Below, piece after piece: positions 1 to 4,901 of a DNA stretch of 8,258 nucleotides (position 1 is its first letter; each line of letters begins with the position of its first letter). The stretch is from Bdellovibrionales bacterium (lineage in GTDB: Bacteria > Bdellovibrionota > Bdellovibrionia > Bdellovibrionales > UBA1609), in contig DAIDJH010000069.1 of the NCBI GenBank assembly GCA_027451425.1, positions 1 through 8,258 of the forward strand, written 5' to 3'. A program made the position numbers and the translations under genes. The notes below the pieces were generated by a model. It did not search any database and was not told where the DNA came from. It saw only the letters and a program-made list of their open reading frames with translations.

Positions 1-284
1 CACAAGACGCCGGATCGCAGACATCACTAAATAAACGAATCTCCTGGGCGAGACTTTTGAAGCGCGTCTTTGGCATCGACATCTCCGTTTGCCCAAAGTG
101 TGCAGGCAAAACCCGAATCATTGCCGCAATCGAAGAGCCGAAAGTCGTCAAAAAAATACTCACTCACTTAGGCCTACCCACATCTGCGCCACCACTTCTG
201 CCAGCCAGGGGACCGCCCGAACCCGACGCACTCGATATCTTCGGGTACAGCCAAGAATCTCTCCAAAATAGCGACCTTCGCTGA
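1..284 (+). CDS. IS91-family transposase, C-terminal end (5' truncated by window edge)
   Basis: The reading frame is open from the window edge (first full codon at 3) to a TGA at 282-284, giving 93 residues. The stretch S-W-A-R-L-L-K-R-V-F-G-I-D followed by C-P-K-C-A-G, then R-I-I-A-A-I-E-E-P and K-I-L-T-H-L-G-L-P and a proline-rich tail, is the characteristic end of IS91/ISCR-type (Y2 HUH) transposases, where the C-x-x-C pair is part of a metal-binding segment. These enzymes move single-stranded DNA by a rolling-circle-like process; the catalytic HUH and double-tyrosine motifs would lie to the left and are not visible. An apparent TTG start at 57 is internal because the family-conserved sequence begins before it. 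Whether the full gene is intact cannot be judged here. The family call is from recognised motifs. Confidence 0.85.
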   Translation, partial: QDAGSQTSLNKRISWARLLKRVFGIDISVCPKCAGKTRIIAAIEEPKVVKKILTHLGLPTSAPPLLPARGPPEPDALDIFGYSQESLQNSDLR

Positions 285-292
285 ACAACTTC

Positions 293-311
293 GCTCGGCG
301 AAACGGCGAGC
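293..311. repeat. Short hairpin just after the IS91-family transposase stop
   Basis: GCTCG at 293-297 pairs with CGAGC at 307-311; the inner CG/CG pairs (299-300 with 304-305) extend it around an AAA loop, with one G-G mismatch. IS91-type elements usually end shortly after the transposase gene at an origin-like end that contains a hairpin, so this could mark the element's end. I see no recognised end sequence, and the hairpin is short enough to be chance. Confidence 0.25.
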
Positions 312-323
312 TTTGCGCCGACC

Positions 324-1466
324 ATGTCAATTCGCGCTCTCATGACTTATCGAGACGCCAAATTTCGTCAGCCAAACGCACAATTCAATGTAAAAGCATT
401 GCATTCCACTTCGAAAACACGTGAAATCAAACTTCAGGTATCACCTCGATACTTGGCGATTAGGTCAAAAGTGGGCTTAAAACTTCCTATTCGCCGCGAA
501 GAACGCCCCGATGGCGCCGACGTCAAAAACTGGGCGGAGCTAATCGACAAATACTTTCTCTATCTTGAAAGTAGATTGCGTTCACTCGAAAACCCGATGG
601 GTTTTAGCCCTAAAACGGTCGACACGAAACGGGGTCATATCAAGCATCTTCAGATGTGGAACCAAATGCACATTGATTTGGTCACGCCGCAGTTTGTGAC
701 CGAGCAGCTAGATCAGCTTGAGCAAAAAGGCTTCAGTCGAAGCCACACAAACAAGTTGCTCAAAGAAATCAAATGCGCGTTCTCGTTCGCCCTTCACCTA
801 GGTGCGATCAAGGCCAACCCATTCGCTGGATTTAAAGAGCGACGAATGCCAAAGAAACGTAAGGAAGCGTTGACTCACGAAGAAGCAAATCGGCTCCTCG
901 CCGAAGCGAAACTTCGAAATCACCCTTATTACTACATTTGGCTTCTCACGCTTGAACTAGGTCTTAGGCGAAGCGAACTTGCCGGTCTTAAATGGATCGA
1001 CATCGATTTCGATCAACGGCTGATTTATTTGAGTCGGCAGTTGATACCTCACGAAGGGTTAGTCCCGATGCTTAAAGATCGTGAAGAGCGTGTGGTCGCC
1101 ATACCGATCCGGCTCATACCGGTCTTGAAAGAAATGAAACTCAAGGCAAAAACAGATTTCGTTATTGAAGTCGAATGCCAACGTTGGAAAGGCGGCTACC
1201 AAGCCGCTACACTACGCGAGTTTTGTCGAGAGATCGGAATCAAAGAAGTCACCCATCACCAGCTGAGAGCGACGCACATTACGCTCGCACTTGTGGATGG
1301 CATTCCACTCGGGATCGTTAAAGAAAACGTGGGACATGCGAAGTTAAGCACAACCGACTTATATTTCCGTTCGGCTGGCATCAACATGAAGGGCCAGACT
1401 GATGGATTAAAAATCGTAGTGCCAACCATTGAGGATGCGCAGGTCATACCGTTGAAAAACGGGTGA
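324..1466 (+). CDS. Tyrosine recombinase / site-specific integrase (recombinase 1)
   Basis: A 380-residue protein with the full tyrosine recombinase active site: R215 in G-L-R-R-S-E-L-A-G-L-K-W, K251 in M-L-K-D-R-E-E-R-V-V, H312 and R315 in H-Q-L-R-A-T-H, H338 in V-G-H-A-K and the nucleophile Y347 in T-T-D-L-Y. The order is an N-terminal region of about 70 residues without a clear match, a helical core-binding (SAM-like) domain at about 70-165, and the catalytic domain at about 180-355. It should cut and rejoin DNA at a specific site. The start is the first ATG after the upstream TGA at 282-284; no good Shine-Dalgarno sequence precedes it, and ATG at residue 7 is an alternative. The frame is the same as that of the IS91-family transposase 39 bp upstream, with only that stop between them. 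All catalytic residues are present, so it is probably active or recently so. Confidence 0.9.
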   Translation: MSIRALMTYRDAKFRQPNAQFNVKALHSTSKTREIKLQVSPRYLAIRSKVGLKLPIRREERPDGADVKNWAELIDKYFLYLESRLRSLENPMGFSPKTVDTKRGHIKHLQMWNQMHIDLVTPQFVTEQLDQLEQKGFSRSHTNKLLKEIKCAFSFALHLGAIKANPFAGFKERRMPKKRKEALTHEEANRLLAEAKLRNHPYYYIWLLTLELGLRRSELAGLKWIDIDFDQRLIYLSRQLIPHEGLVPMLKDREERVVAIPIRLIPVLKEMKLKAKTDFVIEVECQRWKGGYQAATLREFCREIGIKEVTHHQLRATHITLALVDGIPLGIVKENVGHAKLSTTDLYFRSAGINMKGQTDGLKIVVPTIEDAQVIPLKNG

Positions 1467-1486
1467 TCCCTGCCAGATCCTGCCAG
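1465..1486. repeat. Tandem direct repeat GATCC(C)TGCCAG
   Basis: Two near-identical copies, GATCCCTGCCAG and GATCCTGCCAG (sharing one G-A overlap in the middle), run over the last codons and the stop of recombinase 1. Such a repeat next to a recombinase gene could be a binding or crossover site, but no partner copy was found elsewhere in the window. Confidence 0.35.
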
Positions 1487-1589
1487 TTTATCTAACTATT
1501 TGAATTCACGGGGTCGCGGTAAGCGGCTCCAGTTTCGCGCGCGCAAATCATTTTTAATTTCATGAAGTTGGCTCTGACCTACGCATAAC

Positions 1590-1643
1590 TCTGTGGCAAA
1601 AACTTTTAAGCCAATTTAAGTTTTGCCACACTTTTGCCACAGA
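1590..1643. repeat. Probable integrase arm-type sites: two tandem 11-bp repeats plus one inverted copy
   Basis: TTTTGCCACAC at 1621-1631 is followed directly by TTTTGCCACAG at 1632-1642, and an inverted copy (CTGTGGCAAAA) lies at 1591-1601. The outermost copies form a perfect 12-bp inverted repeat (1590-1601 with 1632-1643); the inner pair can also form a 13-bp stem with one bulged A (1592-1605 with 1618-1630). The array lies 33 bp beyond the stop codon of the minus-strand integrase. Lambda-type integrases bind tandem arm sites of about 10-11 bp flanking the crossover core, often next to the int gene, so this is a good candidate. A terminator is less likely because no T-run follows on either strand. 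Confidence 0.5.
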
Positions 1644-1675
1644 TTCGGCTCAATTCCACTCACACCCCCAGCTGT

Positions 1676-2860
1676 TTATGCTCCATCAATCACGCGAAGA
1701 TGTCGCAAATTCTTCGGATCAGTTGGGTTTGAATCGTTCACCGATTCTTGTGGATACAGCGAGTAAATCATCGAAGCCTTTGCGATGTTTCGCCCAAGCA
1801 CGTGCACATATCGTTGCGTGGTTTCGAGATCCTTATGGCCAAGAATCTCTTGCACCGTTCGTATGCCAACGTTTGCGTCAAGCATGAGTGTCGCAGCCGT
1901 ATGCCTGAGCCCGTGAAACTTGATTCGCGTTTCGCACTCAGCAACATCGCGCTCAAAGTACCGATGCGCAAAATTGTTGTGATCGATTGGTGTATTTCGC
2001 GCCGACGAAAAAATCACTTCGTCAGGCTTAATCTCATGGCGCTGAATGAAATCAAGTAGTGCGGCCGCAAGAGCTGGCTGAAGTGGCACGTTTCGCGTTT
2101 CTTTGCCCTTCAGTGTGCGAAATCGCTTCACACGAAGGTCAAACTGCTCTGAGATCACCATTCGCTGCTCAGACGGTTTTAAACACTTTGGCTTAAGTCC
2201 CCAAATCTCACCTGCTCTAAGGCCCGTATTGAGGGCCGTCAGATAAACGAGATAGGCAAACTCGTCTTTTGATCCGTGCGGATATTTCTCGCGCATCCTT
2301 GCAAGAAAGGCCTTGGCTTGATCGACATCCCAATAATTGAGCTCTGGTTTTCTTGGTCGCGCCAATTTCACCCGAGCGATGGGATTATATTTAATCCGCT
2401 CATTCTCAACTGAGAAATTGAGCACACTTTTAATCCACACGATCTTTTTTAAGATCGTCGCCTCTGAATTGCCTTTGGCTTTGAACTTCGCCTCAAGCTC
2501 ACGAACATGCTGCGGTCGAATGTCTTCAATTCGCTTGTTCGCAAACCCTTGACCGAACTCCTGCCAAAACTTTTGCACGTTGATTGCGTAGGACGGCGAC
2601 AAGCACGGCAGTTTGCATTTTGCCCAAAACTCGTACTCTTCACCAAACGTTGACTCGTTTGTCGGAGCGTTTTGCTTCACGTCAAGTTTGGCTTGCCTTG
2701 AAAGAAACATCTCGCCGTCAATAAACGTTTGGGCTTCTGATCTTGTATTAAAGCGCCGGCGCCACTCAAGACGGTCATCGCCGGAGCCATCCCACGCGCG
2801 AACTTCGTATCGCTCGTTAGATTTCACGCTGGATTTTATTTTTCGTATTCTAAAGTTCAT
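1676..2860 (-). CDS. Tyrosine recombinase / phage-type integrase (recombinase 2)
   Basis: A 394-residue integrase with an apparently complete active site: R215 in T-G-L-R-A-G-E-I-W, K251 in T-L-K-G-K-E-T-R-N-V-P-L (K253 is an alternative), H316 and R319 in H-G-L-R-H-T-A-A-T-L, H342 in L-G-H-K-D and nucleophile Y351 in T-T-Q-R-Y. Residues 1-60 look like an arm-DNA-binding domain (basic strands and an aromatic-rich turn), 70-165 the core-binding domain, 175-360 the catalytic domain, with a tail of about 35 residues. The ATG at 2858-2860 is preceded by GGGAG six bases away (2867-2871) and lies inside the 3' end of the excisionase-like gene, an 11-bp overlap that suggests coupled translation. Length and layout are typical of integrases of phages and genomic islands; it likely integrates and excises the element containing it. 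Confidence 0.92.
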   Translation of the reverse strand: MNFRIRKIKSSVKSNERYEVRAWDGSGDDRLEWRRRFNTRSEAQTFIDGEMFLSRQAKLDVKQNAPTNESTFGEEYEFWAKCKLPCLSPSYAINVQKFWQEFGQGFANKRIEDIRPQHVRELEAKFKAKGNSEATILKKIVWIKSVLNFSVENERIKYNPIARVKLARPRKPELNYWDVDQAKAFLARMREKYPHGSKDEFAYLVYLTALNTGLRAGEIWGLKPKCLKPSEQRMVISEQFDLRVKRFRTLKGKETRNVPLQPALAAALLDFIQRHEIKPDEVIFSSARNTPIDHNNFAHRYFERDVAECETRIKFHGLRHTAATLMLDANVGIRTVQEILGHKDLETTQRYVHVLGRNIAKASMIYSLYPQESVNDSNPTDPKNLRHLRVIDGA

Positions 2861-3140
2861 GGGTCACTCCCGTATTTGTAGAGAGAACCCACGTTCTGAG
2901 AATATCGCGCCTAATAAGAAGCTTACGGCCAAGTTTCACAAATAGCCCATCGGGTACATGATGCCGTCTAGGCCTTGCGTGCCACTGATACACAGTCGCG
3001 CGCGTCGTGTGAACTGCCGCTGCTGTCATATCAGGCGTTAATAATTCCGATAAATTTTCAAAGAGCAGACTGACAGGATTTGAGTTTATAGCTGAGTTAG
3101 CAGAAGTTCCAAGCATTGCTGCTTCGTTCTTCGCTCTCAT
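2850..3140 (-). CDS. Excisionase-like helix-turn-helix protein
   Basis: A 96-residue basic protein. Residues from about 34 onward (L-L-T-P-D-M-T-A-A-A-V, then T-V-Y-Q-W, then V-P-D-G-L-F-V-K-L-G-R-K-L-L-I-R-R-D-I-L-R-T-W) fit the MerR-like winged helix of excisionase/AlpA-type proteins: recognition helix ending in Y-x-W, wing, then K-x-G-R-K and the closing R-D-x-L-x-x-W helix. Such proteins bend att-site DNA and steer the integrase toward excision. The start is set at the ATG of 3138-3140 because AAAAGGA (3150-3156) is 9 bases away from it; the ATG at 3147-3149 touches that sequence and is a poor choice. Its TAG overlaps the integrase start by 11 bp, so the two form an xis-int operon. It could alternatively act mainly as a repressor of the pair. 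Confidence 0.75.
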   Translation of the reverse strand: MRAKNEAAMLGTSANSAINSNPVSLLFENLSELLTPDMTAAAVHTTRATVYQWHARPRRHHVPDGLFVKLGRKLLIRRDILRTWVLSTNTGVTHEL

Positions 3141-3149
3141 ATTTTTCAT

Positions 3150-3156
3150 TCCTTTT
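3150..3156 (-). promoter_or_regulatory. Ribosome binding site deciding the excisionase start
   Basis: AAAAGGA on the minus strand, 9 bases before ATG 3140 and with no gap to ATG 3149, so it favours the downstream start. It lies just beyond the foot of the large palindrome (3165-3295), so folding of that RNA could affect access to it. Confidence 0.5.
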
Positions 3157-3164
3157 TAATTTTC

Positions 3165-3295
3165 TTCCCGCCCTTTGCCGCTTGCCCCGTCTACGTGACC
3201 CCTTTCCACCGGTGCATACCATGCAACATTACTTTAGTAATGTAGGGGGAGAGGGGTCACGTAGCTTTAGAGGGGCAAAAGGCAAAGGGCGGGAA
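3165..3295. repeat. 131-bp imperfect palindrome with two apical hairpins (T-shaped fold)
   Basis: The arms pair in blocks: 3165-3179 with 3281-3295 (15 bp, perfect), 3182-3188 with 3272-3278 (7 bp), 3191-3202 with 3253-3264 (12 bp, perfect) and 3203-3207 with 3248-3252 (4 of 5, the odd pair T-G). Between the second and third blocks the left arm has 2 unpaired bases and the right arm 7, an asymmetric bulge. The apex carries two own hairpins: TGCAT/ATGCA around ACC (3213-3225) and ACATTAC/GTAATGT around TTTA (3226-3243). No T-run follows on either strand, so it is not a standard terminator. Candidate roles are a folded single-strand origin, a nick or recombination site, or a structured leader RNA in front of the excisionase gene. 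Confidence 0.85.
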
Positions 3296-3343
3296 TTAGT
3301 TAAACATCTAAACTTCTTTTACTTTTCTGGCAGCCGAGTCGAT

Positions 3344-4252
3344 TTACGCGTTTTGTAATTGTGGAGCGCCAGGGTACCCGACATCAAAGTTGGCATCCCG
3401 ACGTTCTAGTGGCTCGAAGGTCAAAAGCGTATTCATCCAGTTGGTGATCTTAACCTCTTTGTTTGCCGCATTTCGGAGGTTAAGATTTGGTTTTAAGGAG
3501 TAAAGATCACCCTCGTGAAATAGCATAAAGTTGTGGCCGTAGTTATTAATCCGATCCGCTCTTGGCATTACACGTTTTGCGTAGAGCTGCTTTAACCGAT
3601 CGGCGACGCCGTCTACATCACAGAGCCAAATCACTCCATCAACATGAGACGAGCAGCTAAATTTTTTGAGTTCTTCTATTGTGCGCGCGTCTGACTTTGC
3701 ATACTCCTCGACGTTGATGGCTAATGAGATGTGTCCCTTGCCGCTATTACTGGGTTGAATAAGGAGTATGTCGGGCAGTAGATATGGCGGATCATTATGG
3801 GCTTGTAGCAGGTCATTTGCTAGCGGTGGGCTGCGTATTTGAAAATTTCTGACGGCAATACTATTCGGAAATAGCCGCTCAAAATGATTCGCCCAGACGG
3901 CACAAGTCTCTAAGTGGAGCAAATTAAATGGACGAACTTGCGGCTCAAAATTAGTTTTAGGATGCTGACCTATTACGAGCGCGACATCCGGCCAATACTT
4001 CTCATGCTTCGTGATTCGGTAAAAGACGGCGGCACCACGAAACATACGATCATAGAATCTTTCAATAAGTCGCCGCTTATAAAGCCGCGTGATTGTTATC
4101 TGAAGCCTTCGCCTTTCAATCTTTGGCTCCATCATAGCCGTGAGGCCACGAACCGACAGTGGGCCATGTCGATTGAGTAGTTTTAGTATTTGTGGAGCTC
4201 GTCCATGCGGGCGGTTCGCGCAACGCGGACGATCGGGTGCCTTTTCACACAT
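3344..4252 (-). CDS. Winged-helix/PD-(D/E)xK-like protein, resembling replication-relaxation/MobC-like family
   Basis: A 302-residue protein. Residues 17-85 form a winged helix (Q-I-L-K-L-L-N-R-H-G-P-L-S-V, then R-R-L-Q-I-T-I-T-R-L-Y-K-R-R-L-I-E, then A-V-F-Y-R-I-T). The C-terminal half has L-P-D-I-L-L at 159-164, then I-N-V-E-E-Y-A-K-S at 179-187 and a hydrophobic strand V-I-W-L-C-D-V at 207-213, the spacing of a PD-(D/E)xK-like fold as in replication-relaxation and MobC-like plasmid and ICE proteins. Nuclease activity is uncertain because the usual E-x-K is not clear. The start is the ATG at 4250-4252, 8 bases from AAAGGAG (4261-4267); an in-frame ATG at 4297 has no such signal. It is co-oriented with the excisionase and integrase genes. 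The domain architecture is fairly clear, the family name less so. Confidence 0.5.
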   Translation of the reverse strand: MCEKAPDRPRCANRPHGRAPQILKLLNRHGPLSVRGLTAMMEPKIERRRLQITITRLYKRRLIERFYDRMFRGAAVFYRITKHEKYWPDVALVIGQHPKTNFEPQVRPFNLLHLETCAVWANHFERLFPNSIAVRNFQIRSPPLANDLLQAHNDPPYLLPDILLIQPSNSGKGHISLAINVEEYAKSDARTIEELKKFSCSSHVDGVIWLCDVDGVADRLKQLYAKRVMPRADRINNYGHNFMLFHEGDLYSLKPNLNLRNAANKEVKITNWMNTLLTFEPLERRDANFDVGYPGAPQLQNA

Positions 4253-4260
4253 TGTGTGAT

Positions 4261-4267
4261 CTCCTTT
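4261..4267 (-). promoter_or_regulatory. Strong ribosome binding site deciding the start at 4252
   Basis: AAAGGAG on the minus strand, 8 bases before the ATG at 4250-4252. It lies inside the longer frame that begins at 4297, so the shorter protein is favoured. Confidence 0.75.
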
Positions 4268-4317
4268 CTTCATTTTTTGAAAAAGCAGGGTCAGCAAAAA
4301 AGTAACGAGGTAGAGCC

Positions 4318-4335
4318 GTTGATCAATTCATCAAC
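4318..4335. repeat. Small inverted repeat GTTGAT/ATCAAC
   Basis: Perfect 6-bp arms around CAATTC, about 65 bp upstream of the start of the MobC-like gene. It could be an operator or 5' leader hairpin; the short length leaves chance possible. Confidence 0.3.
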
Positions 4336-4399
4336 AAATAGCGTGCCAACGGGTTGAGCGTGCAAGCGAGCCGTAATTCGCATCTTATTGTTCGAAAAA

Positions 4400-4440
4400 G
4401 TAAAAAAGTTTTTACATGTAAAATATTTTTTTTTACACGC
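4400..4440. promoter_or_regulatory. A/T-rich block with overlapping palindromes upstream of the MobC-like gene
   Basis: GTAAAAA-AG-TTTTTAC (4400-4415) overlaps the perfect 14-bp palindrome TTTTACATGTAAAA (4410-4423), and a third TTTTTAC half-site follows inside a T-tract ending near 4437. The TTTACA of the minus strand would be a fair -35 box for the gene starting at 4252, but no convincing -10 is seen at the right distance. It may be an operator, a DNA-unwinding A/T tract or both. Confidence 0.45.
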
Positions 4441-4477
4441 TCCGCGACGAGGGAACTAGTTACCTCCTTTTGCCAGC

Positions 4478-4511
4478 GTATGTCCTTTCACGTCGTTGCA
4501 TGTCCTCTCAC
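4478..4511. repeat. 14-bp direct repeat, two copies 20 bp apart
   Basis: GTATGTCCTTTCAC (4478-4491) and GCATGTCCTCTCAC (4498-4511) match at 12 of 14 positions. The 20-bp period, about two helical turns, would put two protein copies on the same DNA face, as with iterons or paired activator sites. Confidence 0.5.
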
Positions 4512-4594
4512 CTTTTAAAATTGCAAGATCGGCACACAACTTTGCCAAATTTTTGTCCGGAGCTAACTAATTGTGACTTATAAGAAAGTTCATT

Positions 4595-4648
4595 TTTGAA
4601 ACATCGATCGTTTTCAAATTTGAAACAAAGCCGTTTCAAATCTGAAAC
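4595..4648. promoter_or_regulatory. Tandem operator-like palindromes of GTTTCAAA/TTTGAAAC type
   Basis: A half-site TTTGAAAC (4595-4602) is followed by GTTTTCAAATTTGAAAC (4610-4626), whose core TTTCAAATTTGAAA is a perfect 14-bp palindrome, and GTTTCAAATCTGAAAC (4633-4648), with one mismatched pair. The two full sites have centres 22 bp apart, about two helical turns. This is the pattern of a dimeric helix-turn-helix repressor binding cooperatively. The nearest gene it could control on the minus strand starts at 4252, more than 340 bp away, so its target is unclear. Confidence 0.55.
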
Positions 4649-4685
4649 CAAAAGCGGAACGGAGGTTCCGTGTTGGATGTCACAA

Positions 4686-4705
4686 GTTCGATTCTCTCCG
4701 GGGCC
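4686..4705 (+). other. tRNA T-arm-like fragment, possible remnant of an integration site
   Basis: GTTCGATTC at 4686-4694 followed by TCTCCGGGGCC reads like the T-loop and acceptor 3' strand of a tRNA. The 5' side of the T-stem (CACAAG) does not pair with CTCTC, and no D-arm or normal anticodon arm lies upstream, so it is not a working tRNA. Integrases often use tRNA 3' ends and leave such pieces at one end of an element, but no identical copy was found near the integrase. Confidence 0.25.
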
Positions 4706-4747
4706 GCGCGAGATATGAAAGTTCGGCAAATCAAATACTCGTTCCAC

Positions 4748-4810
4748 CATTAATGAAACGTTTCGAAGCGTTAATGCGGTTCACGGAACCCGTTAAATTT
4801 AACGGATTCC
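4748..4810. repeat. Palindrome cluster beyond the 3' end of the exported-protein gene
   Basis: Contains CATTAA/TTAATG (4748-4753 with 4771-4776), GAAACGTTTC (4755-4764, perfect) and a 26-bp palindrome at 4785-4810 with one mismatched pair, whose core CCGTTAAATTTAACGG (4790-4805) is perfect. It lies 90-150 bp after the stop of the minus-strand gene ending at 4902. The stem could end transcription, but no T-run follows on the minus strand, so a protein-binding site is equally possible. Confidence 0.5.
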
Positions 4811-4901
4811 TTTAACAGATTAGGATTTAAAATCATGTTTTCCGTTGCGGGCGTGAAATCTCCGTGGGCCCATGCGGCACATGACATCGGGATGCTCAAA
4901 G

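Larger units (their letters stand above)
4253..4901. other. Gene-free region rich in palindromes and repeats
   Basis: About 650 bp without a credible gene. From left to right it holds a small hairpin GTTGAT/ATCAAC (4318-4335), an A/T-rich block with overlapping palindromes (4400-4440), a 14-bp direct repeat (4478-4511), a tandem operator-like array (4595-4648), a tetraloop hairpin CGGAAC-GGAG-GTTCCG (4655-4670), a tRNA T-arm-like fragment (4686-4705), and a palindrome cluster (4748-4810). An AGGAGG on the minus strand near 4466-4471 has no usable start codon after it. Position upstream of the MobC-like gene fits a control or origin region, with the right end of the integrated element somewhere inside it. 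Confidence 0.6.

Noticed and set aside
1499..1526. Match between TTTGAATTCACGGGGTCGCGG and the 4688-4710 region as a direct att repeat
   Set aside because: The resemblance needs a two-base gap and several mismatches; real att cores are normally near-identical.
3165..3295. Palindrome as a simple intrinsic terminator
   Set aside because: No T-run follows the stem on either strand and the arms are far longer than usual terminators.
4461..4474. Consensus Shine-Dalgarno AGGAGG on the minus strand
   Set aside because: No start codon follows at a usable distance; GTG further down is followed at once by TAA.
4656..4749. A complete 94-base tRNA ending in an encoded CCA
   Set aside because: The acceptor-like pairing is good, but no D-arm, seven-base anticodon loop or T-arm can be formed at the right places.
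4508..4750. An 80-codon minus-strand frame across the repeat region
   Set aside because: It runs through the operator array and the tRNA-like fragment, has no ribosome binding site and no recognisable domain.
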